DNA from: Simplicispira lacusdiani
GTDB taxonomy: Bacteria; Pseudomonadota; Gammaproteobacteria; Burkholderiales; Burkholderiaceae_C
Length of the DNA stretch: 64,000 nucleotides
Assembly (NCBI RefSeq): GCF_003604195.1
Contig: NZ_QXGR01000003.1
Span: 248,001-312,000, forward strand
Direction of reading: 5' to 3'
Part shown: in pieces, positions 9,593 through 18,936 of the stretch
Numbering within the stretch: position 1 is the first letter of the stretch
Layout: the number at the start of each line of letters is the position of its first letter
Notes under the pieces: generated by a model
Seen by the model: the letters and a program-made list of their open reading frames with translations, nothing else
What the model was told of the DNA's origin: nothing
Database searches by the model: none
Program-made: the position numbers and the translations under genes

Positions 9593-10855
9593 ATGCACCT
9601 CAACGAACTCAAGGCACTGCACGTGTCTGAAGTCCTCAAGCAGGCCGAAGAGCTTGATATCGAAAACACCGGCCGCATGCGCAAGCAGGAATTGATGTTC
9701 GCCATCATCAAGAAGCGCGCCAAGGCCGGTGAACAGGTGTTCGCCGATGGCGTGCTGGAAATCCTGCCCGATGGCTTCGGCTTCCTGCGCAGCCCCGACA
9801 CCAGCTACACCGCCAGCACCGACGACATCTACATCAGCCCCAGCCAGGTGCGGCGCTTCAACCTGCACACCGGCGACATGATCGAAGGCGAAGTGCGCAC
9901 GCCCAAGGACGGCGAACGCTACTTCGCGCTGACCAAGCTCGACAAGGTCAATGACGGCCCGCCGGAGCAGAACAAGCACAAGGTGATGTTCGAGAACCTC
10001 ACGCCGCTGTTCCCCAAGGAACACATGCGGCTTGAGCGCGACATCAAGAGCGACGAGAACATCACCGGCCGCATCATCGACATCATCGCCCCCATCGGCC
10101 GCGGCCAGCGCGCGCTGATCGTCGCGCCCCCGAAGAGCGGCAAGACGGTGATGATGCAGCACATCGCCCACGCCATCACGGCCAACAACCCCGACGTGCA
10201 CCTGATGGTGCTTCTGGTGGACGAACGCCCCGAGGAAGTGACGGAAATGCAGCGCACGGTGAAGGGCGAGATCATCGCCTCCACCTTCGACGAACCCGCC
10301 GCGCGCCATGTGCACGTGGCCGAGATGGTGATCGAGCGCGCCAAGCGCCTCGTCGAGCTGAAGAAGGACGTGGTGATCCTGCTCGATTCCATCACCCGCC
10401 TGGCGCGCGCCTACAACAACGTCGTGCCCTCGTCGGGCAAGGTGCTGTCGGGCGGCGTGGACTCCAACGCGCTGCAGCGCCCCAAGCGCTTCTTCGGCGC
10501 GGCGCGCAAGGTCGAGGAAGGCGGCTCGCTGACCATCATCGCCACGGCGCTGGTCGACACCGGCAGCCGCATGGACGAAGTGATCTTCGAAGAATTCAAG
10601 GGCACGGGCAACTGCGAAATCCACCTGAACCGCCGCCTCTACGAAAAGCGCGTGTTCCCCGCCATCGAACTCAACAAGAGCGGCACGCGCCGCGAAGAGC
10701 TGCTGCTGGCACCCGAGATCCTGCAGAAGACGCGCATCCTGCGCCAGTTCATGTACAACATGGACGAAATCGAGTCGATGGAACTCATGATCAAGAACAT
10801 GAAGGCCACCAAGAGCAATGTCGAATTCTTCGACATGATGCGCCGTGGTGGCTGA
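9593..10855 (+). CDS. rho: Transcription termination factor Rho
   Basis: 420-aa hexameric RNA-dependent ATPase/helicase that releases RNA polymerase at Rho-dependent terminators. The N-terminal Rho domain with the cold-shock-like RNA-binding fold includes DGFGFLRSP (about residues 60-68). Walker A is [12 protein letters not shown] (about 179-190), Walker [17 protein letters not shown] (about 261-276). The Q- and R-loop region has [20 protein letters not shown]. The length matches the family (E. coli 419 aa). A Shine-Dalgarno (AGGAG) precedes the ATG by about 9 bp. Confidence 0.98.
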   Translation: MHLNELKALHVSEVLKQAEELDIENTGRMRKQELMFAIIKKRAKAGEQVFADGVLEILPDGFGFLRSPDTSYTASTDDIYISPSQVRRFNLHTGDMIEGEVRTPKDGERYFALTKLDKVNDGPPEQNKHKVMFENLTPLFPKEHMRLERDIKSDENITGRIIDIIAPIGRGQRALIVAPPKSGKTVMMQHIAHAITANNPDVHLMVLLVDERPEEVTEMQRTVKGEIIASTFDEPAARHVHVAEMVIERAKRLVELKKDVVILLDSITRLARAYNNVVPSSGKVLSGGVDSNALQRPKRFFGAARKVEEGGSLTIIATALVDTGSRMDEVIFEEFKGTGNCEIHLNRRLYEKRVFPAIELNKSGTRREELLLAPEILQKTRILRQFMYNMDEIESMELMIKNMKATKSNVEFFDMMRRGG

Positions 10856-10870
10856 CGTCGCCATTCGTGC

Positions 10871-10932
10871 GATAATTTAGGGCTTTTCGCGAAAAGTGCT
10901 GCGGCAAATAGGTGCCGCAGTGGCTGCCGCAG
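10871..10932 (+). promoter_or_regulatory. rpmE2 leader: -10 element and mutually exclusive hairpins
   Basis: Between rho and rpmE2. GATAAT at 10871-10876 is a good -10. A palindrome CTTTTCGCGAAAAG follows at about 10883-10896. Then CTGCGGCA (10899-10906) can pair perfectly with TGCCGCAG at 10913-10920, or with a second identical TGCCGCAG at 10925-10932. One arm with two competing partners just before a ribosomal-protein gene is the layout of an autoregulatory leader. The function is inferred. Confidence 0.5.
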
Positions 10933-10954
10933 TTGATACATACAAGGATTCGCC

Positions 10955-11212
10955 ATGAAAGAAGGCATTCACCCCAACTACCGCGAAGTTTGCTTCCAGG
11001 ACATGTCCAACGGCTTCAAGTTCGTCACGCGCTCGTGCGTGAACGCCAAGGAAATGATCAAGATGGAAGACGGCCGCGAACTGCCGCTGTTCAAGCTGGA
11101 CACCACCAGCGAGTCGCACCCCTTCTACACCGGCACGCAAAAGTCGGTGGACAACATGGGCGGCCGCGTGGAGCGCTTCCGCAACCGCTTCGGCAAGACC
11201 GCTGCCAAGTAA
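10955..11212 (+). CDS. rpmE2: 50S ribosomal protein L31 type B
   Basis: 85-aa ribosomal protein L31 of the type B form, which lacks the paired CxxC zinc ligands of type A. Only two isolated Cys are seen (VCFQ and SCVN). N-terminus [16 protein letters not shown] and C-terminal half [20 protein letters not shown] are typical. It follows rho and is preceded by a structured leader. A perfect intrinsic terminator follows its stop. Confidence 0.97.
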   Translation: MKEGIHPNYREVCFQDMSNGFKFVTRSCVNAKEMIKMEDGRELPLFKLDTTSESHPFYTGTQKSVDNMGGRVERFRNRFGKTAAK

Positions 11213-11233
11213 GCCAGCGCTTTTCCGCCACAA

Positions 11234-11266
11234 AGGCAGCCCGGGCAACCGCGCTGCCTTTTTGTT
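11234..11266 (+). terminator. Intrinsic terminator after rpmE2
   Basis: GC-rich hairpin GGCAGC-(about 12 nt loop)-GCTGCC preceded by AAA and followed by a TTTTTG tract, directly after the rpmE2 stop. It ends the trxA-rho-rpmE2 group and separates it from the membrane-protein gene that follows. Confidence 0.85.
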
Positions 11267-11306
11267 TGCGTTTATTCTCGACGGCCAACCCCCTTCCTGC
11301 TACAGC

Positions 11307-13025
11307 GTGAACCAGCCCACCCCCGCCATCGTTCCCCAGAGCGCCGTGCGCCCTCTGCCCCGTTGGGCACTGTGGCTGCTGTGCATCGCCTACATCGTCC
11401 CAGGCTTCATCGGCCGCGACCCATGGCGCGGCGCCGACATGACGGCCTTCGGCTACATGCAAGAACTCGCGCAGGGACATACGGGCTGGCTCGCGCCGCT
11501 GCTCGGCGGCCTGCCCCCCGAAACTGACGGTCTGCTGCCCTATTGGCTGGGCGCCTGGGCCCTGCAAACCATCGCCCCCCTGCTTTCGCCAGAGATGGCG
11601 GTCCGGGCCCCCTTCATCGTGTTGCTGTGCCTGACGCTGCTGGCGGCCTGGTACGGCATCTATTACCTGGCGCGCAGCCCGGGCGCGCAGCCCGTGGCAT
11701 TCGCCTTCGGCGGCGAGGCGCAACCGGCCGACTATGCCCGCGCCATGGCAGACGCCGGCCTGCTCGCCTTGCTGGCGAGCCTGGGGCTGGCCCAGCCCTC
11801 CCACGAAACCACCTCCTACCTGACCCAGCTGTTCTGCACCACGCTGGTGTTCTTCGGCCTGGCCGCTGCGCCACACCGCACGGCCCTGCCTCTCCTCGCT
11901 CTGTCGGCCGGACTGGCGGGGCTGGTGCTCAGCGGCGCACCGGCCCTGGCACTGCTGTATGGTCTGGGCGGCGGCGCCATGTGCCTAGCCGACACCACCA
12001 GTCCACCCGAGGAACGGCGGCGCAGCCACGCTTTTGCCTTGGCTCTCCTACTGATGGCAGTGGCCGCGACCGGCCTGGCCTGGCTGCTGGACCTTTGGCG
12101 CTGGCGCATGGACTGGCCCCAGGACAATGACAAGGAATGGAGCAGCCTGGCACGCCTGCTGCTCTGGTTCACCTGGCCCACCTGGCCGCTGGCTCTCTGG
12201 ACCCTGTGGCGCTGGCGCCGGCAGATCCTGAACCGGCGGCTGCACCGCCACCTGCTCCTGCCCCTGTGGTTTGTGCTGGTATCGGTCGGCGCCACGCTTT
12301 TCACCCTGCCATCGGACCGCGCCCTGCTGCTGGGCCTGCCCGCGCTGGCAGCGCTGGCGGCCTTCGCGCTTCCCACGCTGCGGCGCAGCGTGGCCGCGCT
12401 GGTCGACTGGTTCACCCTGTTGTTCTTCTCCGTTTCCGCCATCGCCATCTGGGTGGTCTGGATCTCCCTGCAGACCGGCGTGCCCGCCAAGCCAGCAGCC
12501 AATGTGGCCAAGCTGGCCCCCGGCTTCATGCCCTCCTTTTCGGCCCTGGCCCTGGCCATCGCCGTCGCGGCCAGCGCGGCCTGGTGCGCCCTAGTCTGGT
12601 GGCGCGCTGGCCGGCACCGCACGGCCATCTGGAAGAGCCTGGTCCTCCCGGCCACGGGCGCGACACTGAGCTGGCTGCTGCTGATGACCCTCTGGCTCCC
12701 CATGCTCGACTATGCGCGCAGCGACGCGCCGCAGATGCAGGCGCTCGCCGCCAGCGCGGGCCGGCCCGCCTGCATGCACATGCATGGCCTGGACCGCAAC
12801 CAGATCGCCGCGCTGCAGTACCACGGCCAGCTACGCCTGCTGCCTCTATCGGCCTCCAGCGCGGAGTGCCCCTGGCTCGTGGTGGCACCGGACGATCCCG
12901 ACGACAAGAAGCCCCCCGAGCCTCCGCCAGACCTGACGTCCTGGACCCTGCACGCCCGCCAGGCCCGCCCCACCGACCGCAAGGACCTCCTGACGCTCTC
13001 GCTCTACCGCCGCGACGCGCCCTGA
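11307..13025 (+). CDS. Polytopic membrane protein, GT-C/ArnT-like (putative)
   Basis: 572-aa integral membrane protein with about a dozen hydrophobic segments and a short soluble C-terminal part rich in charged residues. The N-terminal loop after the first helix (GFIGRDPWRGADMTAFGYM) resembles the first periplasmic loop of GT-C enzymes such as ArnT/PMT, which transfer sugars from polyprenyl carriers; the catalytic Asp-Glu is not clearly conserved. The frame is open from a TTG at 11262, but that lies in the terminator of the previous gene, so the GTG at 11307 is preferred. The MATE exporter gene starts 12 bp downstream, suggesting co-transcription. Confidence 0.7.
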   Translation: MNQPTPAIVPQSAVRPLPRWALWLLCIAYIVPGFIGRDPWRGADMTAFGYMQELAQGHTGWLAPLLGGLPPETDGLLPYWLGAWALQTIAPLLSPEMAVRAPFIVLLCLTLLAAWYGIYYLARSPGAQPVAFAFGGEAQPADYARAMADAGLLALLASLGLAQPSHETTSYLTQLFCTTLVFFGLAAAPHRTALPLLALSAGLAGLVLSGAPALALLYGLGGGAMCLADTTSPPEERRRSHAFALALLLMAVAATGLAWLLDLWRWRMDWPQDNDKEWSSLARLLLWFTWPTWPLALWTLWRWRRQILNRRLHRHLLLPLWFVLVSVGATLFTLPSDRALLLGLPALAALAAFALPTLRRSVAALVDWFTLLFFSVSAIAIWVVWISLQTGVPAKPAANVAKLAPGFMPSFSALALAIAVAASAAWCALVWWRAGRHRTAIWKSLVLPATGATLSWLLLMTLWLPMLDYARSDAPQMQALAASAGRPACMHMHGLDRNQIAALQYHGQLRLLPLSASSAECPWLVVAPDDPDDKKPPEPPPDLTSWTLHARQARPTDRKDLLTLSLYRRDAP

Positions 13026-13037
13026 AACGCCACAGCC

Positions 13038-14384
13038 ATGCAGGAGCGCTCCCTCATCGCGCGCCACGCAGCCACCGTGCTGGCGGGACAACTGGCCGTC
13101 ATGGCCTACGGCGTGACCGACACCATCGTCGCCGGACGGCATGCCCAGGCTTCGCTGGCCGCGCTGTCCATCGGATCGGCCTTCTTCATCAGCGTCTACG
13201 TCGCGTTGATGGGCCTGCTGCAGGCGCTGCTGCCCGTCTGGGCCGAGCAGCGCGGCGCGCGGGAGCACGCGGGCATCGGCCGCTCCGTGCGCCAGGCGCT
13301 CTACCTCTGCGCGCTCACCAGCCTGCTGGGCATGGCGGCCCTGCTCTTTCCGGATGTCGTGCTCGAATGGACGGACATCCCGCCCGACCTGCACCCGCCC
13401 GTGCGCCACTACCTGGCCGTGCTCGCGCTGGCGCTGCCACCGGCCCTGCTGTTCCGGATGTACAGCACGCTGAACCAGGCCCTGGGGCACCCAAGGCTGG
13501 TGACCTGGCTGCAGGTGGCTTCACTGCTCGTCAAGATCCCTCTGTCGATCTGGTTCACCTTCGGTGGGGCAGGTCTGCCGGCGCTGGGCGTGGTGGGCTG
13601 CGCCTGGGCCACCCTGGTGGTGAACTATCTCCAGCTCGGCCTGGCCCTGTGGCTGCTGCGCACCCAGGACATCTACCAACCCCTGCGCCTGTGGCAGCCC
13701 CTGGAGCGCCCCGACGGCCGGCAGCTCGCGGCCTTCATGCGGTTGGGCGTTCCGGCCTCGCTGGCCATCGCAGTAGAGGTGACGTCATTCACGCTGATGG
13801 CCCTGTTCATCGCCCGCCAGGGCACCCTGGCGGCCGCCAGCCACCAGATCGCCTCGAATCTGGCCGCGGTCCTCTACATGGTGCCGCTGTCGCTGGCCAT
13901 CGCCACCAGCGCCCGTGTGAGCTTCTGGCGCGGCGCGGGCAACGACCGGCATGCACGGCAAGCGGCATTGATAGGTTTTAGGCTTGCAGCGCTTGCCAGT
14001 ATTGCGCTATCAGCTATGCTATTAATAGCAAAATACAGGGTGGCAGGCATCTACACGGCCCAGGCTGATGTCGTGCAGCTGACCGCCGGACTGCTGGCCT
14101 GGGTGGCCGTCTACCACCTGGCAGATGCCGTGCAGCTGCTGTGTATTTTCGTGCTGCGCTGCTATCGCATCACCCTGGCACCGCTGCTGATCTATGGCTG
14201 CATGCTCTGGGGCGTGGGGCTGGGCGGCGGCTACTGGCTGGCCTACCGGGGCCTGGGCCCGCTGCCGACGCTGCATTCGCCCACGCCCTTCTGGGCCACC
14301 AGCACGGCGGCCCTGGCCGTGACAGCAGCCGCCTTCGCCTGGATGCTGGCGCGCACCCTCAGGAGCCCGCAGGCCCAGAGTTGA
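13038..14384 (+). CDS. MATE family efflux transporter
   Basis: 448-aa inner-membrane antiporter with 12 predicted membrane segments in two six-helix halves, of the NorM/MATE type that exports cationic drugs or metabolites in exchange for H+ or Na+. The first helix region (GQLAVMAYGVTDTIVAGRHA) is characteristic. A reverse-oriented copy of the dispersed repeat (13971-14036) encodes a helix in the second half without breaking the frame. That segment has AT-rich codons unlike the rest of the gene. The 3' end overlaps the convergent phoR gene by 26 bp. Substrate unknown. Confidence 0.9.
   Translation: MQERSLIARHAATVLAGQLAVMAYGVTDTIVAGRHAQASLAALSIGSAFFISVYVALMGLLQALLPVWAEQRGAREHAGIGRSVRQALYLCALTSLLGMAALLFPDVVLEWTDIPPDLHPPVRHYLAVLALALPPALLFRMYSTLNQALGHPRLVTWLQVASLLVKIPLSIWFTFGGAGLPALGVVGCAWATLVVNYLQLGLALWLLRTQDIYQPLRLWQPLERPDGRQLAAFMRLGVPASLAIAVEVTSFTLMALFIARQGTLAAASHQIASNLAAVLYMVPLSLAIATSARVSFWRGAGNDRHARQAALIGFRLAALASIALSAMLLIAKYRVAGIYTAQADVVQLTAGLLAWVAVYHLADAVQLLCIFVLRCYRITLAPLLIYGCMLWGVGLGGGYWLAYRGLGPLPTLHSPTPFWATSTAALAVTAAAFAWMLARTLRSPQAQS
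13971..14036 (-). repeat. Dispersed two-hairpin repeat, copy C (inside MATE gene)
   Basis: Sense strand of the repeat is the minus strand. Read there, it gives TTGCTATtaATAGCA.., AGCGC-(about 11 nt)-GCGCT, then GCAAGCCTAAAA. In the MATE frame (plus strand) it encodes LASIALSAMLLIA, matching the frame used by the other in-gene copies. Confidence 0.85.
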
Positions 14385-15726
14385 GCGGTGCGCCGCTGGA
14401 GCAGCGCAGCCGACTGGCCGGCAGACGCACGCTGAAGGTCGATCCCTGGCCCAGCACGCTCACGATCTCCAGCGCAGCGCCATGGCGCTGCAGCACATGC
14501 TTGACGATGGCCAGGCCCAGCCCGGTGCCTCCGGTCTCGCGCGACCGGCTGCGATCGACACGGTAAAAACGCTCGGTCAGCCGAGGAATGTGTTCCGGGG
14601 CGATGCCCGGCCCGGTGTCGCGCACGGAAAACACCGCGCCGCCGTCATTCTGCGGTTGCCAGCGCACCTCGATGCGCCCGCCCGCCGGGGTGTAGCGCAC
14701 GGCATTGCTGACCAGATTGGACAGCGCGCTCTGCAGCTCCGGCAGCGAGCCCGCGATGTCCAGCGCGACCTCCGGAGCCGACAGGTCCGGAAACTGCAGA
14801 TCATGGGAGCGCTGCTGGCTCTGCGTGAGCAGGGCCGAAAGCGCGCGCCCCTCCTCCTCGCAGCGCTGCAGGAGCACCGGCACCGCTGTCCATTCCCCCA
14901 TGCCAGGCAGGGGGCTGCCTTCGAGCCGCGAGAGCGTTAGCAGGTCCTGCACCACGCTCTGCATGCGCGAGGCCTGCTGCGCCATCATGCCCAAATAGCG
15001 CGAGCGCTCCTCGGCATTGAGCGGCAGCGTCTGCAGCGTTTCCACGAAGCCCATCAGCACCGTCAGCGGCGTGCGGATCTCGTGGGACACGTTGGCGACG
15101 AAATCACGCCGCATCGCCTCGGCCTGCTCCAACGCCGTGATGTCGCGCGACAGCAGCAGGCTGCGGCCATCGCCATACGGATGCAATTGCACCGAAATGC
15201 GCACAGGCCGCGAGGGCGTGCTGGAGCGCCCCTCGATCACGACATCGTGCGCATAGTCCTGTGCCGCGTAATAGGCGCTGAACTCCGGGTCGCGCACCAG
15301 GTTGCGGATGGACTGCATCGCGTCGCGCTGGGCATCGAACCCGAACTGGGTGGCCGCCATCTGGTTGCACCACTCGATGCGTCCTTCACGGTCCAACAGC
15401 ACCACGCCATTGGGCGAGGCCTGCAAGGCCGCCAGGATTTCCTGCAGGCGATCCTGGCTTTCCTGCGCCCGATCCTCCTGCCTGCGCACCAGGCGCCGGG
15501 TGCGCTCGACCGCCTCGCCCCACATGCCGCGCATGGCGGGCGCATGCGCCATGTCGCCCAGGCGCAGCCAGCGCAGCATGCGCACGCCACGCAGCAGGTC
15601 CAGAAAGAACCAGATCCACGCGGCCACCGCCGCGCCCACGGCGGCGCCCCAGGCGCCGCCCTGCCACCAGCCCAGCCCGCCTCCGGCCAGTTGCCAGGCC
15701 AGGAAAAAGGAAAAACGCCAGAACAT
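14359..15726 (-). CDS. phoR: Phosphate regulon sensor histidine kinase PhoR
   Basis: 455-aa membrane histidine kinase that controls PhoB according to phosphate supply, acting together with PhoU and the Pst transporter. N-terminal hydrophobic segments (about residues 5-45) are followed by a PAS domain (about 100-200), the phospho-acceptor H-box VSHEIRTPLTVLMGF (about 220-234), and the ATPase domain with N-box NLVSNAVRYTP, G1 DTGPGIAP and G2 GGTGLGLAIVKH. It is 21 bp downstream of phoB in one operon. Its 3' end overlaps the MATE gene tail-to-tail by 26 bp. Confidence 0.95.
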   Translation of the reverse strand: MFWRFSFFLAWQLAGGGLGWWQGGAWGAAVGAAVAAWIWFFLDLLRGVRMLRWLRLGDMAHAPAMRGMWGEAVERTRRLVRRQEDRAQESQDRLQEILAALQASPNGVVLLDREGRIEWCNQMAATQFGFDAQRDAMQSIRNLVRDPEFSAYYAAQDYAHDVVIEGRSSTPSRPVRISVQLHPYGDGRSLLLSRDITALEQAEAMRRDFVANVSHEIRTPLTVLMGFVETLQTLPLNAEERSRYLGMMAQQASRMQSVVQDLLTLSRLEGSPLPGMGEWTAVPVLLQRCEEEGRALSALLTQSQQRSHDLQFPDLSAPEVALDIAGSLPELQSALSNLVSNAVRYTPAGGRIEVRWQPQNDGGAVFSVRDTGPGIAPEHIPRLTERFYRVDRSRSRETGGTGLGLAIVKHVLQRHGAALEIVSVLGQGSTFSVRLPASRLRCSSGAPLNSGPAGS

Positions 15727-15747
15727 GCGCCGAGCCGCCGTGCCCGC

Positions 15748-16455
15748 TCAGGCGCGCAATGGCACCTGCGGTTGCGCCGTGAGCCGGTAGCCCGCGCCCC
15801 GCACCGTCTCGACCATGGCCCCGGCGTCGCCCAGCGCCTCGCGCAGGCGCTTGACATGCACGTCCACGGTACGCTCCTCGATGAACACATGGTCGCCCCA
15901 GACCTTGTCGAGCAGCTGCGAACGGCTGTGCACGCGTTCGGGGTGTTTCATGAAGTAGTGCAGCAGCTTGAACTCGGTCGGCCCCACCTTCAGGGGCTGG
16001 CCCTGGTAGGCAACGCGGTGCGTGGCGGCATCGAGCGCCAGGTCGCAGATGGTGACGCTGTCGCTGACCTGCTCGGGCGCGCGCCTGCGCAGCACGGCGC
16101 GGATGCGCGCCAGCAGCTCCTGGGTGGAAAACGGCTTGGTGATGTAGTCGTCGGCGCCGGCATCGAGGCCCGCGATCTTGTCGGGCTCGTCACCGCGCGC
16201 GGTGAGCATCAGGATGGGCACGGGCTTGGTGCGGCTGTCGGCGCGCCACTTGCGCGCCAGCTGCAGGCCGCTCTGACCCGGCAGCATCCAGTCGAGCAGG
16301 ATCACGTCGGGCAGCACGGCATCGAGCTCGCGCTGGGCGCTGTCACCATCCTCGGCCCAGAACGGCTGGAAGCCGTTGTGGCGCAGGTTCACGGCGATCA
16401 GCTCGGCGATGGCCGGCTCATCCTCGACGATCAGGACACGGGGAAGTTTTCTCAT
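15748..16455 (-). CDS. phoB: Phosphate regulon response regulator PhoB
   Basis: 235-aa OmpR-family response regulator that binds Pho boxes when phosphorylated by PhoR. The receiver domain has the acidic pair (VEDEPAIAEL), the phospho-acceptor Asp in DVILLDWMLPGQSG (about residue 55) and the conserved Lys in ITKPFSTQEL (about 107). The C-terminal winged helix includes EFKLLHYFMKHPERVHSRSQLLD and ends with RGAGYRL. It sits between phoU and phoR. Confidence 0.96.
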   Translation of the reverse strand: MRKLPRVLIVEDEPAIAELIAVNLRHNGFQPFWAEDGDSAQRELDAVLPDVILLDWMLPGQSGLQLARKWRADSRTKPVPILMLTARGDEPDKIAGLDAGADDYITKPFSTQELLARIRAVLRRRAPEQVSDSVTICDLALDAATHRVAYQGQPLKVGPTEFKLLHYFMKHPERVHSRSQLLDKVWGDHVFIEERTVDVHVKRLREALGDAGAMVETVRGAGYRLTAQPQVPLRA

Positions 16456-16470
16456 GTCTTTGCACAGGCC

Positions 16471-17172
16471 CTACAAAACCGCCGACTCGATTTCGCCCAC
16501 GGAGGTGTGCCGCACATCCATGCCCTTGACCAGGTAGATGATGAGTTCGGCGATGTTCTTGGAGTGGTCACCGATGCGCTCGATCGCCTTGGCCAGGAAC
16601 AGCAGGTCCAGGCTCGGCGAAATGGTGCGTGGATCTTCCATCATGTAGGTGATGAGCTTGCGCACGAAACCGTCGAACTCCTTGTCGATCAGGTCATCCT
16701 CCTTGAGGATGGCCACGGCCATCTTCGTATCCAGGCGAGCGAAGGCATCCAGCGCCTTGCGCAGCTGACCCGAGGCGAGGTCCGCCGCCACGCGCAGGTC
16801 GTTGGACGGCAGCGAACGCGGCGCGCCGCCCTCGATGATGGAGCGCACCATGCGCGCCATGCGGCTGGCCTCGTCGCCCATGCGTTCCAGGTTGGCAGTG
16901 GCCTTGGAGAAGGCCAGCAGCAGGCGCAGATCGCGCGCCGTGGGCTGGCGGCGCGCGATGATGGTCGAGAGATCATGGTCGATCTCGACTTCCATGGCAT
17001 TGACACGGTTCTCGATGGCCGCGACCTGATCGGCCGCTTCGATGCTGAACTGCGACAACGCGTAGACGGCCTGGCGGATCTGGGATTCGACCAGCCCGCC
17101 CATTTCCATCACGCGGGTGGAGACGCCGTTGAGTTCGCTATCGAACTGGGAGGAAAGATGCTTGTCTGACAC
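16471..17172 (-). CDS. phoU: Phosphate signalling protein PhoU
   Basis: 233-aa all-helical protein built of two similar three-helix bundles with metal-binding acidic motifs. ERMGDEASRMARM (about residues 95-107) and ERIGDHSKNIAELI (about 198-211) are the two repeat signatures. PhoU couples the Pst transporter to PhoR and restrains Pho regulon expression when phosphate is plentiful. It is 10 bp downstream of pstB and 15 bp upstream of phoB, in one leftward operon. Confidence 0.97.
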   Translation of the reverse strand: MSDKHLSSQFDSELNGVSTRVMEMGGLVESQIRQAVYALSQFSIEAADQVAAIENRVNAMEVEIDHDLSTIIARRQPTARDLRLLLAFSKATANLERMGDEASRMARMVRSIIEGGAPRSLPSNDLRVAADLASGQLRKALDAFARLDTKMAVAILKEDDLIDKEFDGFVRKLITYMMEDPRTISPSLDLLFLAKAIERIGDHSKNIAELIIYLVKGMDVRHTSVGEIESAVL

Positions 17173-17182
17173 GGGATGCTCC

Positions 17183-17977
17183 TCAGCCGAAACGGCCGGT
17201 AATGTAGTCCTCGGTTTCCTTGCGCTTGGGCTTGAAGAAGATCTCTTCCGTCTCCCCGAATTCCACGAGTTCGCCCAGGTACATGTAGGCGGTGTAATCG
17301 CTGCAGCGCGCCGCCTGCTGCATGTTATGGGTCACGATGAGGATCGTCACCTTGTTCTTGATCTCGGCGATCAACTCCTCGATGGCGCCCGTGGCGATGG
17401 GGTCCAGCGCCGAGGTTGGCTCGTCGAACAGAATGATCTCGGGGTCCGTGGCCAGGGAGCGCGCGATGCACAGGCGCTGCTGCTGCCCGCCCGAGAGATT
17501 CACCGCGACCTCGTCGAGCCGGTCCTTCACCTCGTTCCAGATGGCGGCGCCCTTGAGCGCGGATTCCACCTTGTCCTCGATATAGGTCTTGGACTTCTCG
17601 CCGCGCACGCGCAGGCCGTAGGCCACGTTCTCGAAGATCGATTTCGGAAACGGATTGGGCTTCTGGAACACCATGGACAGGCGCATGCGCACTTCGATCG
17701 GGTCCACGGAAGGGTGGAGCAGGTCGATCTCGTCCGGCAGCAAATCGATCGAACCGCCGTAGCGGTGTCCTGGATAGAGATCGTGCATGCGGTTGAAACA
17801 GCGCAGGAAAGTCGATTTACCGCAGCCGCTGGGGCCGATCAGAGCCGTCACCTTGTTCTCGTAGATCGGCATGCTGATGGACTTCAGCGCCTTGAAATCG
17901 CTGTAGTAGAAATCCAGGTTCCTGGACTGCGCCTTGATCTTTGGCGTCTTCAATGGAGCTTGTGCGGCGGGTGCCAT
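17183..17977 (-). CDS. pstB: Phosphate ABC transporter ATP-binding protein PstB
   Basis: 264-aa ATPase of the high-affinity phosphate importer. Walker A is GPSGCGKST, the ABC signature [16 protein letters not shown], and Walker [15 protein letters not shown]; the Q-loop and switch His are in place. The ATG at 17977 gives the usual PstB length. The upstream extension in frame (to 18370) is the shadow of pstA. The start lies 29 bp after the pstA stop. Confidence 0.97.
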   Translation of the reverse strand: MAPAAQAPLKTPKIKAQSRNLDFYYSDFKALKSISMPIYENKVTALIGPSGCGKSTFLRCFNRMHDLYPGHRYGGSIDLLPDEIDLLHPSVDPIEVRMRLSMVFQKPNPFPKSIFENVAYGLRVRGEKSKTYIEDKVESALKGAAIWNEVKDRLDEVAVNLSGGQQQRLCIARSLATDPEIILFDEPTSALDPIATGAIEELIAEIKNKVTILIVTHNMQQAARCSDYTAYMYLGELVEFGETEEIFFKPKRKETEDYITGRFG

Positions 17978-18006
17978 GGTTATTCCAGTGTGGGTTCGTT
18001 CGTGGC

Positions 18007-18936
18007 TTACCACTTGAGGTTCTTGCGGAGGCGGTAGCGCAGCCAGATGGCCACGGCGTTCATGCTCAGCGTGAGCACGACCAGCACCAGGCTGGCGGCG
18101 GCGGCATTGGCGTGGAAGGCCGGATCGGGCCGCGAGGTCCAGTTGAAGATCTGGATCGGCATGACCGTGAACGGCGAGAACAGCCAGTCGAACATGCCGG
18201 CGGGAACCTCGCCCGTGAATGGCACCGGCGGCAGGAAGGCGATGAAGGTCAGCGCGCCGATGGTGATGATGGGCGCCGTCTCGCCAATGGCACGCGACAG
18301 GCCGATAATGATGCCCGTGAGGATGCCGGGCATGCCGTAAGGGATCAGGTGGTCGCTGCACACCTGCCATTTGGTGGCTCCGCAGGCATAGGCCCCTTCG
18401 CGCACCGTTTGCGGGATGGCACGCAAGGCCTCCCGGGTTGAAACGATGACGATGGGAAGGATCAGCAGCCCCAACGTGAGGCCCGCCGACAGGATGCTCT
18501 GCCCGAAACCGAAGGTGTAGACGAACAAGCCCAATGCCAGCAAGCCATACACGATCGACGGGACGCCCGCCAAGTTCGTGATGTTGATCTCGATGATGTC
18601 GGTGAACCAGTTCTTGCGCGCGTACTCCTCCAGGTAGATCGCGCTGGCCACACCCACCGGAATGGCGAACAGCGCCGTCACCAGCATGACCAGCAGCGAT
18701 CCGACCCAGGCCGACAGGATGCCGGCCTGACCCGCGCGGCGGGAAGGGAAATTGGTGAAGAAATCGACCGTCAGGCGGGGCAGGCCGTCGATTGCCATTT
18801 CCACGAACAGTGCCACCAAGGTCAGGATGCCGACGGACATGGCCAGCAGGCCGACCAGGCCGAAAATGACGTCCCAGCGCTTGTGCGAACGGATGACCGC
18901 GCGCAGTTTCTCGGTTTTTTCAGTGTTGAGGGTCAT
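18007..18936 (-). CDS. pstA: Phosphate ABC transporter permease PstA
   Basis: 309-aa inner-membrane permease with six predicted helices. The conserved cytoplasmic EAA loop is visible ([24 protein letters not shown], about residues 168-190). The family signature with acidic and basic residues for phosphate gating is retained ([16 protein letters not shown]). Its start overlaps the pstC stop by one base, so translation is probably coupled. Confidence 0.96.
   Translation of the reverse strand: MTLNTEKTEKLRAVIRSHKRWDVIFGLVGLLAMSVGILTLVALFVEMAIDGLPRLTVDFFTNFPSRRAGQAGILSAWVGSLLVMLVTALFAIPVGVASAIYLEEYARKNWFTDIIEINITNLAGVPSIVYGLLALGLFVYTFGFGQSILSAGLTLGLLILPIVIVSTREALRAIPQTVREGAYACGATKWQVCSDHLIPYGMPGILTGIIIGLSRAIGETAPIITIGALTFIAFLPPVPFTGEVPAGMFDWLFSPFTVMPIQIFNWTSRPDPAFHANAAAASLVLVVLTLSMNAVAIWLRYRLRKNLKW

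Noticed and set aside
11262..11306. TTG start for the GT-C-like protein
   Set aside because: It lies within the T-tract of the rpmE2 terminator; the GTG at 11307 fits better.
15082..17169. Open frame of 695 codons antisense to phoR-phoB-phoU
   Set aside because: It crosses three genuine genes and their gaps, has shadow-like composition and no recognisable motif.
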